A stretch of DNA of 64,000 nt from Acidobacteriaceae bacterium. Lineage in GTDB: Bacteria > Acidobacteriota > Terriglobia > Terriglobales > Acidobacteriaceae. The first letter of the stretch is position 1. Each line of letters opens with the position of its first letter. Below are positions 22,084 to 35,625 of the stretch, in pieces. The stretch covers positions 1 to 64,000 of the forward strand of contig JAJPKO010000041.1 of assembly GCA_021323655.1 (NCBI GenBank), given 5' to 3'. Under the pieces are notes generated by a model. The model saw nothing but the letters and a program-made list of their open reading frames with translations. It was not told the DNA's origin and made no database searches. The translations under genes and the position numbers were made by a program.

Positions 22084-23535
22084 TCATGCAACTTCTTTTG
22101 ACTTTCCAAAAAACATGGCGACCTGATCCGGGCGTGGTGGTCTGGTGAACGCACTGACGATGACGAGGAAGAGGACGGCCACGATCAGGGCAGGAAAGAT
22201 GGCGTCGCGATTTGCCAGTGCCGCGGGTAGATGATGGCGGACGAAGGCCGTGTCCCAGAAAACAGTGATGAAGGTCCCGGCGAAGATGGCGGTGACGGCC
22301 CCTGAGGCGTTGGCGCGTTTTGAATAGAAGGCTGCGAGGATAACGGGTGTGAGCGCGGCGGAGTAGACGGTGTAGGCGTAGAGCGTCTTTTGCAAGACCG
22401 AGCCGGTATGGAGCGCCTGGTAGAGTGCCCAGATTCCCAGAAAGACAACCATGAGGCGAGAGATGATGAGGATGCGTTTGTTGGACGCGTCGGGTGCGAT
22501 GTAGCGAACGAAGATGTCGTTGACCAGATTGGTCGCGGGCGAGAAGAGGAAGTTGTTGGCTGTGGAGATGATCTTGGCGAAGATGGCACCCATCAGCAAC
22601 GCGCCGAGGAGTCCGGGAAGGCTGTGCAGGGCGGAGAAGGCGAGGATCTCGCGCGGGAAGGGCGACGCGTGGCTTCTGATGGCGGTGACGTGGCCGAGCA
22701 TAGCCAGAAGAACGATGACGGTTTCCAGAATGACGGTGCCGATGATCCAACCAACGACGGCGACGCGCGCGTCCTTTTCTGATTTTGCAGAGAAGAACTT
22801 CTGGTACATGGCCTGGTTGCCGAGCATCAGGAGGCAAGTTGGCAGGAAGAGTTCCATGGCGCGAATGAAGGGGCCGTTGCCGAGAGGGTGGAAGTGCGAA
22901 GCGGGAAGCGCCGAGTGGAAGCCGCTCCATCCGCCGACCTGGTGCAGCAGGACGGGGAAGGCGATGAGCATGGTGATGGTGGCGAGCAGTCCGATGACGA
23001 CGTCCATGTAGGCGACGGAGGACATTCCGGCGATGGCGGTAAAGACGATGACGAAGATGGCGATGATGTATTTGCCGAGGTCGGGCGTGATGACGGTGGG
23101 GAAGATGAGGCTGAGGATGTCGCCGCCGCCGATGAGCTGGTAGCTGGTGATGGCGGTGTAGGCGAAGAGCACGGCGATGACGCCAAGAACACGCGCGAGC
23201 TGGTTGTAGCGGGCTTCGAGCAGGTCGGGGATGGTGAATTGCGCTGACCGGCGAGCACGCGGCGCGATGAAGTAGATGAGCAAGAGGCCGGCCCATCCGC
23301 CAGCACCCTGCCAGAGGGCCACGATGCCGTTGTTGTAGGCATTTTCCGCGCCGCCGAGCAGTGAGCCGGAGCCGATCCAGGAAGAAAGCAGCGTGAAGAT
23401 GAGCACGAAGGCGGGCAGGGAGCGCCCGGCGACCAGGTAGTCCGCCTTGGTTTTAACCTTGCCCAAGCGGGTGAGGGAAATGATGAGCAGGGTGAGGACA
23501 ATGGCGCCAACCACTGCGGCGTAGAGATGGATCAT
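22084..23535 (-). CDS. Sodium:solute symporter (SSS family)
   Basis: A 483-residue inner-membrane protein with about 13 hydrophobic segments. The early motif KTKADYLVAGRSLPAFVLIFTLLSSWIGSGSLLGGAENAY (quoted here as separate words KTKADYLVAGRS and SWIGSGSLLGGAE) is the SSS sodium-site and fold signature. YTAITSYQLIGGGDIL and FAKIISTANNFLFSPATNL continue the core repeats. The substrate cannot be assigned; sugars, amino acids and short carboxylates all occur in the family. It is transcribed toward ndk, ending 62 bases away, and has an ATG at 23535. Confidence 0.9.
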   Translation of the reverse strand: MIHLYAAVVGAIVLTLLIISLTRLGKVKTKADYLVAGRSLPAFVLIFTLLSSWIGSGSLLGGAENAYNNGIVALWQGAGGWAGLLLIYFIAPRARRSAQFTIPDLLEARYNQLARVLGVIAVLFAYTAITSYQLIGGGDILSLIFPTVITPDLGKYIIAIFVIVFTAIAGMSSVAYMDVVIGLLATITMLIAFPVLLHQVGGWSGFHSALPASHFHPLGNGPFIRAMELFLPTCLLMLGNQAMYQKFFSAKSEKDARVAVVGWIIGTVILETVIVLLAMLGHVTAIRSHASPFPREILAFSALHSLPGLLGALLMGAIFAKIISTANNFLFSPATNLVNDIFVRYIAPDASNKRILIISRLMVVFLGIWALYQALHTGSVLQKTLYAYTVYSAALTPVILAAFYSKRANASGAVTAIFAGTFITVFWDTAFVRHHLPAALANRDAIFPALIVAVLFLVIVSAFTRPPRPDQVAMFFGKSKEVA

Positions 23536-23602
23536 CTTCTTCCTTATTTACAGAGAACTCTTGTTTTCCTGTTTAAATCCGTAAGCGACAGTGTACGGGA
23601 AA

Positions 23603-24322
23603 TCAGGCCGGGCTGGTTCTTGTTCCGAAGATGGCCGTTCCGATGCGGACGAGCGTGGAGCCTTCCTCGATGGCAATTTCAAAGTCGCCGGACATACCCA
23701 TGGAGAGCTCGCGGAAGTCGAGTTGCGGGTGCCGTGGTGCGAGCTGGTCGCGAAGGGTGTGGAGACTACGGAAGCAGAGCCGGGCGGCTTCGGGGTCCTG
23801 ATCGAGGGGGGCAACGGTCATAAGGCCGCGCATAGAGAGATTTTTGAGTTTCGGGAGCTGTTCCAGCAATTGGGACAAATCAGGGGAGCCGGGGGCGAGG
23901 CCGGTTTTGGTTTCTTCAGTGCTGAGCTTGATTTCAAGCAGGATGGGGATGGTTCGGCTGAGGCGTGCGGCGGCTTCATTGAGCCGCTGGGCGATGCGGA
24001 GCGAGTCTACGGTGTCTATTGCGGAGAAGATTTCGGCGGCTTTGGCGGCTTTGTTCGATTGCAGATGGCCGATGAGGTGGACTTCAGGCTGAATCTTAAG
24101 GGCCTTCAGGTCGGCCGATTTCTGCTGAAACTCCTGGACACGGTTTTCGCCAAAAAGAAGGACTCCGGCTGCGGCGGCCTCCTGTATAGCGCTCGCGGGA
24201 CGGGTCTTGGAGACGGCCATGAGTTTAACTTCTGTGGGATTGCGTCCGGCGCGGCGACAGGCTATGTGGATACGGTTCTGGAGGCGTTCGATGCGCTCGC
24301 GCAAGGGGGATTCGGTGGGCAT
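23603..24322 (-). CDS. YggS-family pyridoxal phosphate homeostasis protein
   Basis: A 239-residue single-domain PLP-binding protein (PLPBP/YggS) with an alanine-racemase-like barrel and no known catalysis. It keeps PLP and amino-acid pools balanced. The PLP lysine is in [10 protein letters not shown] (about residue 38), followed by [75 protein letters not shown]. All family motifs are intact. The gene is probably co-transcribed with the symporter, 67 bases downstream of it. Confidence 0.93.
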   Translation of the reverse strand: MPTESPLRERIERLQNRIHIACRRAGRNPTEVKLMAVSKTRPASAIQEAAAAGVLLFGENRVQEFQQKSADLKALKIQPEVHLIGHLQSNKAAKAAEIFSAIDTVDSLRIAQRLNEAAARLSRTIPILLEIKLSTEETKTGLAPGSPDLSQLLEQLPKLKNLSMRGLMTVAPLDQDPEAARLCFRSLHTLRDQLAPRHPQLDFRELSMGMSGDFEIAIEEGSTLVRIGTAIFGTRTSPA

Positions 24323-24568
24323 GCAAGGTGATTGTAAAAGAAGGGATGGTGACGTTTGGAAATCCAGAGTTTGGCATTTTGAATACCAAAAATCATAGAA
24401 TACGGCTTATTACCAAAGAATAAATATGTGCCTCTCATGCGTGTAAACAGGCTAATCACCTCAGTATTTGCACGACTTATGATAACTAGCCAAATATGGA
24501 ACTCGAATTGCATTAACTAACGAGCCAACAGTATTTATTTGGGCTTCGAAGGTATTCGAGGGGAGATT

Positions 24569-27500
24569 ATGCACAAAAAACTACAATTGAGTCTGCTTGC
24601 GCTCGTTCTTGCAGTGATAGCGGGCTTGTTGCCGACGCGGGTCTTAGCGCAGGGAATTGTTACTGGTTATATAACAGGTACGGTGGTGGATCCGCAGGGG
24701 GCTGTGGTTCCCAATGCCTCCGTAACAGCCACTCAGGGCTCTACGAATGCGAAATTCGCAGTGACAACGCTTGCGAATGGCAATTTCGAATTGCGGAATC
24801 TGCCTAGCGGGAAATACACCGTCACCATCAGTGCTCCTGGTTTTGAATCCACAACTCTGCCGAATGTTGTTGTTGCGGTCGGAGTAGAGACAGCCTTGAA
24901 AAACCAAGTGCTGACGGTTGGGTCGAGTCAGCAGACTGTTACGGTGGACGCAACGGCCACGCCGCTGCTTTCGACAACGCAATCGCAGATTTCAACGGAA
25001 TTTACTCCGCAGCAGATTACTGCATTGCCGGTGGATGCCGGGTTTGACACTCTGGCCCTCACGGCCCAGCCTGGCGTGGCGAGTGCCCATGACGCAATGT
25101 TTGGGAACAGCAATGGAAGCTTTGGGTACTCGGGACTTTCCGTCAATGGCGAACGCAGTCGTTCCGTCAATTTTGAAATTGACGGCCAGAACAATAATGA
25201 CAATTCGGTGACAGGTCCGCAGTTCTTCTTTAACAATGGTGAAGCGCTTCAGGCTGTGCAGGTGGTAACCGGCGTTTACGGTGCGCAGTATGGGCGGAGC
25301 ACTGGCGCGATCGTAAATTACGTTACCAAGTCCGGGACCAATGATTTCCATGGGTCAGCATTTGAGTTTTATACCGGGTCGTTTTTGCGGTCTCTGACGA
25401 ATGACCAGAAGAATCCTCTGCTGGGTTTTTGTGCGCCCGGACAGTCGCCAAGTACTGGGTGCACCCCGGTTACGGTTCCGCGCTATGTAGAGCATCAGTA
25501 TGGGGCAACGCTGGGCGGGCCAATTCTCAAGGACAGGCTCTGGTTTTTTGGCAGCACTTTCTGGGACCCGATTCATGAGGGCGCATCGCCTGCCAACTCG
25601 GCTCCAAACGTGACTCCGACTCCGAATGGACTGCAGCAGCTTCAGGCAGCCTTTCCTAACAATCCTTCTGTGAACGCGTTGTTGCAGTTTGGACCGTTCG
25701 CGATTAAATATGGCAATCCGGTCGTGGCTGGTGGAATCATCACGAAACCTGTCACTGTAGGAAACACAACACAGCAGGTTGAATTTGGCCAGGTGCAGCG
25801 CTTTGCTCCTGCTACGCAGAGGATGCAGCAGCATCTTGGCAGGCTCGACTGGCAACCAAATACAAAAGACCATCTTTTCCTCCGCTATATGTACTACGAC
25901 GCTCTGCAGGCGGGGGCCCTGTCTGGCACGAGCGTGGCCGATATCGCTCAGGGGGACTTTTACAACGTACCGAGCACGAACCACTCGATTGGCGCAGACT
26001 GGACGCGCACCTTTACCTCGAACTGGGTGAATCAGTTGCGGTATAGCTTCCAGCAGGCGAAGATTGGTTTCACACCTGGAGCATTGACGAACTGCACGGT
26101 CAATAATCTGACGGCATGTCCTGCCGATGTGGCATTCAGCAGCAACGATCAGAGCTTCGGACTGGGTGGAGGGTTCCCTCAGGGGCGCACGGTCAAGGTG
26201 ACACAGGTGCAGGACAATGCAACCTGGATCCACGGCAATCACAGCGTCAACTTTGGTGGTGAATTCCAGAAGCAGAATTCACCTAACGTTGGGCTTGCTA
26301 ACTACAATGGTGCATACGCGTTTGCCAGCTTCAACTCCTTTATGCAGGGCGGATCAGACCCGAACGATTTGATTACGCTGGCCGACGGCAGCCCTGTATT
26401 ACCCTTCAGCGAGCCGGATGTGGATGGCTACATTCAGGACGACTGGAAGGTGCGGCCGGACCTGACTCTGAACCTGGGTCTGCGCTACGAATGGTATGAC
26501 AACTCGGTCAATCTGCTACATGACATGACCGTGAAGCGCGAAACCAATCCCTCGACGGCTTTCTGGAACAGCGCACTCCCGCTGTCGCAAAGGACCTTCG
26601 AGTCAGTCCCGCAGGATTATAAGAAGGTACAGCCGCGTATTGGTTTCTCGTGGAACCCGCAGTTTTTGAATCAGAAGATGGTAGTTCGTGGTGGTTATGC
26701 CATCAATGCAGATCCTATTTTCTATAACATGTTCACCAATGCCGCAGCTTCAGCCCCGGTTGTGAATGCGGGAAACATTGCCTGCAACGGTGGATGCATT
26801 CCCTCTGCTGGCATTCAGGGCAGTGCTGTGCGTGCGCAATTCCTGCCAGTGCTTCCACGCGGAGGCGACCCGGGAAAGCGGAACCAGACCACGGTAGCAC
26901 CGAACTTCCATAACCCATACGCACAGACCTACACCTTGGGCATTCAGTATGAACTCAGCCCTGGTTTCGTGGCGGAAGTGCGTTATCTTGGGAACCACAC
27001 GATTGGAAACTTCCAGACGCTCTACACGAACCCGTATCTGCTGCCGATAGCGCAGGACTTCCCGAACTATCCGGGACTGCCGGCGCTTTGCACGGACAAA
27101 ACATTGCCGGGGTTTGGACGCCCTGATTGCACGCACTCCAACGTGACGAGCCGCAACAATACTGCATTTTCGGTTTATAACGGATTGCAGGCGCAGCTCA
27201 CCACCCGGGCCTTCCATGGATTGTCGGCCATCTTCAATTACACCTACAGCCGTTCGGTGGATAACACGAGCGAAATTTTCTCAACGGGTACAGGAGGCAA
27301 TACCTCTGCCACTTCGCAAAATCCCTTGAATACAAACCTGGGCGAACGTGGCGTCAGCGGGTTCTCTTATCCGAATATCGCCAGCGTTTCAGCACTGTAT
27401 GACTTTCCCTGGTTCCACAACCAGACAGACTGGAAAGGTCGCTTGCTTGGTGGCTTCACTCTGAGCGCCATCTATCTCTATAACACGGGACAGCCTTTTA

Positions 27501-28045
27501 CGGTTTCGCAGGGCTTCGTTTCCGCAGCGGGAGATACCAGCTACGATACACCCGGGAAGGCCACTGGAACAGCGCGGCCTGTGCTTTCCAACCCGAAGGC
27601 ACCGCTGAACACAGTGGGAATTTACGTTGTGGATCCCAGCAATCAGGTAACCGAGCAGGGCACTGGTTATTACATTTACAACGCCACTGACAGTAATGGT
27701 CTGTTGAACCAGCCTACTAGTGCTTCTAACGTGCACTGGCTCTGGAACAACAAGGCACTTGCGAAGCTGCTCGGGAACCCATTCCCGGGTGTGGGTCGCA
27801 ATACGCTGCGCGGACAGGACTATAACAATCTGGATGCCAGTGTTTACAAGAACATCGCGGTTACGGAACGTGTAAAGCTGCAACTACAACTTAACGCGTA
27901 CAACGTACTGAACCACCAGTTCCGCGGAACTCCAAATGTATCCGTTGAAGGGTATTCTCCAACGGACTTCAACCCATTCCTGAGCAACGCGCAGAATCCT
28001 TCGATTCCTCGCACGCTCCAGATTGGTGGCAAATTTATCTTCTAA
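24569..28045 (+). CDS. TonB-dependent receptor-like outer-membrane protein (Oar-type) 1
   Basis: A 1158-residue outer-membrane protein. The ATG at 24569 has GGGGAG eight bases upstream. The open frame begins ten codons earlier without a site. Order: a signal peptide (1-28, ending VLAQG), a carboxypeptidase-regulatory-like beta-sandwich (about 31-115, GTVVDPQGAVVPNASV), a plug-like region (about 120-260), then a beta-barrel of aromatic-rich strands to the C-terminal Phe (LQIGGKFIF). Such proteins are numerous in Acidobacteriota and are thought to take up large or complex substrates, but the ligand is unknown. It is directly followed by a strong terminator and then, unusually, by rplA. Some of its codons and its AT-rich leader (24330-24540) differ in feel from the ribosomal block. 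Confidence 0.9.
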   Translation: MHKKLQLSLLALVLAVIAGLLPTRVLAQGIVTGYITGTVVDPQGAVVPNASVTATQGSTNAKFAVTTLANGNFELRNLPSGKYTVTISAPGFESTTLPNVVVAVGVETALKNQVLTVGSSQQTVTVDATATPLLSTTQSQISTEFTPQQITALPVDAGFDTLALTAQPGVASAHDAMFGNSNGSFGYSGLSVNGERSRSVNFEIDGQNNNDNSVTGPQFFFNNGEALQAVQVVTGVYGAQYGRSTGAIVNYVTKSGTNDFHGSAFEFYTGSFLRSLTNDQKNPLLGFCAPGQSPSTGCTPVTVPRYVEHQYGATLGGPILKDRLWFFGSTFWDPIHEGASPANSAPNVTPTPNGLQQLQAAFPNNPSVNALLQFGPFAIKYGNPVVAGGIITKPVTVGNTTQQVEFGQVQRFAPATQRMQQHLGRLDWQPNTKDHLFLRYMYYDALQAGALSGTSVADIAQGDFYNVPSTNHSIGADWTRTFTSNWVNQLRYSFQQAKIGFTPGALTNCTVNNLTACPADVAFSSNDQSFGLGGGFPQGRTVKVTQVQDNATWIHGNHSVNFGGEFQKQNSPNVGLANYNGAYAFASFNSFMQGGSDPNDLITLADGSPVLPFSEPDVDGYIQDDWKVRPDLTLNLGLRYEWYDNSVNLLHDMTVKRETNPSTAFWNSALPLSQRTFESVPQDYKKVQPRIGFSWNPQFLNQKMVVRGGYAINADPIFYNMFTNAAASAPVVNAGNIACNGGCIPSAGIQGSAVRAQFLPVLPRGGDPGKRNQTTVAPNFHNPYAQTYTLGIQYELSPGFVAEVRYLGNHTIGNFQTLYTNPYLLPIAQDFPNYPGLPALCTDKTLPGFGRPDCTHSNVTSRNNTAFSVYNGLQAQLTTRAFHGLSAIFNYTYSRSVDNTSEIFSTGTGGNTSATSQNPLNTNLGERGVSGFSYPNIASVSALYDFPWFHNQTDWKGRLLGGFTLSAIYLYNTGQPFTVSQGFVSAAGDTSYDTPGKATGTARPVLSNPKAPLNTVGIYVVDPSNQVTEQGTGYYIYNATDSNGLLNQPTSASNVHWLWNNKALAKLLGNPFPGVGRNTLRGQDYNNLDASVYKNIAVTERVKLQLQLNAYNVLNHQFRGTPNVSVEGYSPTDFNPFLSNAQNPSIPRTLQIGGKFIF

Positions 28046-28060
28046 ATACTGCTATCCAAA

Positions 28061-28089
28061 GGGCGCCGCGCGGCGCCCTTTTCTTTTTT
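28061..28089 (+). terminator. Intrinsic terminator after the first TonB receptor
   Basis: GGGCGCCGC and GCGGCGCCC (28061-28078) form a GC stem followed by TTTTCTTTTTT. It insulates rplA from the receptor gene. Confidence 0.92.
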
Positions 28090-28215
28090 AAGGTGCACCA
28101 TTGGAAGCCATCGTGATGTTACCCGGGAAGCGCTGCAAACCCACTTCTGACCCCACCCCTCTTCCAGATATGATGCACCGCTTCTACTGAACGGGGACGA
28201 GTTCTCTGCGGCTAG

Positions 28216-28244
28216 TTGCTTTCCGCAGCGGTTTCCGGCATACT
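28216..28244 (+). promoter_or_regulatory. Candidate promoter of the rplA-rpoC block
   Basis: TTGCTT (28216-28221) and CATACT (28239-28244), 17 bases apart, lie about 90 bases upstream of rplA. Both match consensus only in part. A promoter is required somewhere here because of the terminator upstream. A CTGCGG/CCGCAG stem overlaps the region (28206-28228). Confidence 0.35.
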
Positions 28245-28334
28245 TAGAAATGCGTTTCGAGTGGCTGCTCGGAACCAGTCAACAGCACCACGGCCAGCGG
28301 GTTGTAGCGACTGTGCGGTGGGAGACGAGGATAC

Positions 28335-29045
28335 ATGGCCAGAAAAGTCAGCAAGAATATTGCGAAGGCGCGCGCTTCTGTCGAGAAGCGTCCTTACGCG
28401 CTCCAGGAAGCGGTTCCCCTCCTGCAGAAAGTCAAATTTGCAAAGTTTGATGAAACCGTGGACCTTACGCTCCGTCTGGGCGTAGATCCGAAGCATGCGG
28501 ACCAGATGGTTCGTGGCACGGTTGTGCTGCCGCATGGACTGGGCAAGACGAAGAAGGTTGCCGTGATTACGTCCGGGGAAAAGCTGCGCGAGGCAGAAGC
28601 GGCGGGTGCGGACATTGTCGGCGGTGAGGACCTAGTCGAGAAGATCCAGAAAGAAAGCTGGACCGATTTTGATGCTCTGATTGCTACTCCCGACATGATG
28701 AAGTCGGTGGGGCGTCTGGGTAAGGTGCTCGGCCCCCGCGGCCTGATGCCCAACCCAAAGACGGGCACCGTGACGACGGACGTTGCTGCCGCGATCAAGG
28801 AAATCAAGGCTGGTAAGGTGGAGTTCCGCACGGACAAGACGGCGCTGGTCCATGTTCCTGTGGGCAAGATTTCCTTTCCGCCGGAGAAGCTGGTGGAGAA
28901 TGCGCTGACCGTCATTACCAGCGTTGTGCGCGCGAAGCCTTCGGCTGCCAAGGGCAAGTACATCAAGGGGATTACGCTGAGTTCGACAATGGGCCCTGGC
29001 ATTGCGCTGGATGGAGCGATTGCCGACCAGGTGGCGAAGGCGTAG
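28335..29045 (+). CDS. rplA: 50S ribosomal protein L1 (uL1)
   Basis: A 236-residue protein of usual length. The L1 signatures include the conserved [12 protein letters not shown] and [17 protein letters not shown] (two segments separated in the fold), [19 protein letters not shown], and the C-terminal [22 protein letters not shown]1 builds the mobile L1 stalk at the ribosomal E site and in many bacteria represses its own operon by binding mRNA. In most bacteria rplK lies directly upstream. Here a TonB-dependent receptor gene does. Confidence 0.97.
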   Translation: MARKVSKNIAKARASVEKRPYALQEAVPLLQKVKFAKFDETVDLTLRLGVDPKHADQMVRGTVVLPHGLGKTKKVAVITSGEKLREAEAAGADIVGGEDLVEKIQKESWTDFDALIATPDMMKSVGRLGKVLGPRGLMPNPKTGTVTTDVAAAIKEIKAGKVEFRTDKTALVHVPVGKISFPPEKLVENALTVITSVVRAKPSAAKGKYIKGITLSSTMGPGIALDGAIADQVAKA

Positions 29046-29151
29046 ACATATCTCTGGCCGCTGGCTTCTAGCCGCCAGCTGGCGTATTGAGGATCCAGGG
29101 AAAAACATTGAGATTAGCGAATGGCTAGTAGCTAACAGCTAGAGGCTTATT
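29046..29151 (+). other. rplA-rplJ spacer (possible L10 leader)
   Basis: About 105 bases hold GCTGGC/GCCAGC stems (29058-29078) and a GCTAGTAGCTAACAGCTAG-like low-complexity stretch near 29124-29142. L10 leaders normally sit at this position and bind L10-L7/L12. I can see fold potential but no motif specific enough to call it with confidence. Confidence 0.35.
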
Positions 29152-29691
29152 ATGGCATTGACAAAAGCGAAGAAGGCGGAGAAAGTCGCGCAGCTTGCGA
29201 AGGAGCTGGAAGGCTCAACGAGCGCGATTATTGGCACGTTTGCCAAGCTGACCGTTGCTCAGGATTTTGAACTGCGTAAGACTGTCCGCGCGGCTGGCGG
29301 GCGATACCGCGTGCTGAAGAACAAGCTGGCGGCCCGTGCCGCGAAGGGGACGCAGATTGAGGCTGCGCTTCAGGGGTTGAAGGGTGTTTCGTCGGTTGCG
29401 TATACGAGCGGCGACCCGGTTGCGCTGGCGAAGGCGCTCTCGGCCTGGATTGCGGACAACGCTGAATTTACCTTTAAGCTCGGCATTGTGGATGGCAAGG
29501 TCATCACGGTTGAAGAGGTAAAGCAGTTGGCGACCATGCCGGGCAAGGAAGAGATATTCTCGAAGCTGCTCTTTCTTATCAATGCTCCGGCACAGCGTCT
29601 GGCGACGGTCATCAATGCGACGGGTCGCGACCTGGCGGTGGTGATCAAGCAGGCGGTCGAGCAGAAGAAGTTTGCAGAGGCAGCGAGCTAG
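29152..29691 (+). CDS. rplJ: 50S ribosomal protein L10 (uL10)
   Basis: A 179-residue stalk-base protein that anchors L7/L12 dimers to 23S rRNA. It begins with the usual KAKKAEKVAQLAKELEGSTSAI, shows RYRVLKNKLAARAAKGT and the closing alpha-helix INATGRDLAVVIKQAVEQKKF that binds L7/L12 dimers. It is the third conserved gene of the rplA-rpoC block. Confidence 0.96.
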   Translation: MALTKAKKAEKVAQLAKELEGSTSAIIGTFAKLTVAQDFELRKTVRAAGGRYRVLKNKLAARAAKGTQIEAALQGLKGVSSVAYTSGDPVALAKALSAWIADNAEFTFKLGIVDGKVITVEEVKQLATMPGKEEIFSKLLFLINAPAQRLATVINATGRDLAVVIKQAVEQKKFAEAAS

Positions 29692-29898
29692 TTGCCGGTT
29701 GTCAGTTGCCAGTCCCCCAGTTGCGGGAAATGCTGGTGACTGGAAACTTATGGTTGGAGACTATACAGGATTCGCCGCAGGGCAGGGCGTGAAGGGTGCT
29801 GGGTCTGGGCACATCGGAAACTTCATGGCGGGCAGGCGGCAACCGGAGCTGGGGTGCTCCGGAGCAGTAAACAAATTTCGTATTACGGAGAAGATCAA
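29692..29898 (+). other. rplJ-rplL spacer, no gene seen
   Basis: A 207-base gap, long for this operon. It contains degenerate GTTGCC/CAGTTGCCAGT words (29693-29715) and a GACTGG near 29739, likely decayed repeats. No open frame or terminator is evident. Confidence 0.4.
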
Positions 29899-30282
29899 AT
29901 GGCGGATTTGCAGCAGTTGGAAGAACAGATTGTCGGGCTTAGCCTGCTGGACGCGGCAGCCCTGGTAAAGAAGCTTGAAGAGCGTCTCGGCGTTTCGGCG
30001 GCAGCGGCGGCCCCTGTGGTTGTGGCTGGCGCGGGTGCCGGAGCTGGCGCGGCTGCCCCTGCGGCGGCTGAACAGACCGAGTTCACCGTCATCCTGAAGG
30101 ATGCGGGCGCGAACAAGATCAACACCATCAAGGCTGTGCGTGAGGTTACCTCGCTCGGTCTGAAGGAAGCCAAGGACCTGGTGGACGGCGCTCCGAAGAC
30201 CCTGAAGGAGAACGTCAGCAAGGAAGATGCTGAGGCCATCAAGAAGAAGTTTGAAGGCGTCGCAACGATCGAAATCAAGTAG
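29899..30282 (+). CDS. rplL: 50S ribosomal protein L7/L12 (bL12)
   Basis: A 127-residue stalk protein. The N-terminal dimerisation domain is [23 protein letters not shown], the hinge is Ala/Gly/Pro-rich (about residues 33-56), and the C-terminal domain contains [21 protein letters not shown] and [15 protein letters not shown], which contact elongation factors. The ATG at 29899 is preceded by the GGAGAAGATCAA region. An upstream in-frame ATG at 29854 is not needed. Confidence 0.97.
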   Translation: MADLQQLEEQIVGLSLLDAAALVKKLEERLGVSAAAAAPVVVAGAGAGAGAAAPAAAEQTEFTVILKDAGANKINTIKAVREVTSLGLKEAKDLVDGAPKTLKENVSKEDAEAIKKKFEGVATIEIK

Positions 30283-30377
30283 TTTGCCAGTTGGCTTTGT
30301 GCCTGGTTTTGGTGCAAATTGCGCCGGGACTGCCTAGAACGGCATAGAAAAGTCAAGAGGGCAACTTGCATGCCAAA

Positions 30378-30422
30378 GCGGGATGCGCTAAGATGAAAAT
30401 TACGCATCCCGCCCGGCTTTTT
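30378..30422 (+). terminator. Attenuator-like terminator between rplL and rpoB
   Basis: GCGGGATGCG (30378-30387) pairs with CGCATCCCGC (30403-30412) across a 15-base loop and is followed by CCGGCTTTTTATG. Attenuation at this point, making more ribosomal protein than RNA polymerase mRNA, is known in other bacteria. Confidence 0.7.
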
Positions 30423-31012
30423 ATGTCCGGGTGGTATGTGATGGCTTGCGTCAGGCTGTTGCGTGGTTGTGAGTGCGTAGTTTGCGGCACGCAAGCCGAG
30501 AAGTGATTGGACGGTTTTTCGACCCGGAAGTGGTCGGCGTATCTGCGGGAGATAGCGGCGGGCCTGAAGATACGGGATTTGGATCAGCTGTAGGGCGGCA
30601 TACACGGTTTCAAAGCGGCGGAAGCGAACAGTCTGTATTTCAAAAGTGCACAATCCGGGTTGTGGCGCTCGTAAGACGTCTTGTCTTTACGGGCTTTTGG
30701 TGTTTGTGCAGCTTCTATCGCTTTGTGTTTTCTTTATGCCCTGCTAATAATCCCGCCTGACGAAACTGGCTTCAGTACCTTCGCTATGACGATTTGTTTG
30801 TACCGCGAGGTTGCCTGAAGTTGCAAGCCCGGAGATGTGGAAAGTCTGGGGAGATTTGCCCTGTGTTCCGTTTTGGGATTGCAGGCGATTCAACTGAAAT
30901 GGTTGCTGTGCGCGGGCGAGGGACGCGCTGGCAATAGTGAGTCACAGGGACATGCTGCGCGGCCTGGACAGCATGTCAGTTCCCTTGCGTATACGGGCCT
31001 CAGGAGTGAAGC
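30423..31012 (+). other. Long rpoB leader region without a recognisable gene
   Basis: Nearly 600 bases separate the attenuator from rpoB. No open frame here looks like a real protein. A 95-residue frame at 30473-30760 has no ribosome site and an odd composition. The region may hold a second promoter and regulatory RNA structure, neither of which I can place. The last bases before the rpoB ATG include CTCAGGAGTGAAGC, a good ribosome site. Confidence 0.45.
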
Positions 31013-35494
<4,482 letters not shown>

Positions 35495-35625
35495 TGAACA
35501 GTTTCAACTGATTTCTAAGAGATTGAGCAGCGCAATGTTAGCGCGTTGCGTGAAAAAGAACAGAAGTTAAACGCACTGGGGACTGATAACTGATAATCAG
35601 TCACCAGCTGCACAGGAGGGTCACC

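Noticed and set aside
22007..23296. A 429-residue Arg/His-rich open frame overlapping the symporter gene
   Set aside because: It is a shifted-frame shadow of the SSS symporter with a composition unlike any protein; the symporter frame has membrane segments and family motifs.
24330..24568. A clear promoter for the first TonB receptor
   Set aside because: The region is AT-rich with several TTG and TATT words, but no pair has both good matches and correct spacing.
30473..30760. A 95-residue open frame in the rplL-rpoB spacer
   Set aside because: No ribosome site, cysteine-rich end with no family, and it lies after an attenuator; chance is more likely.
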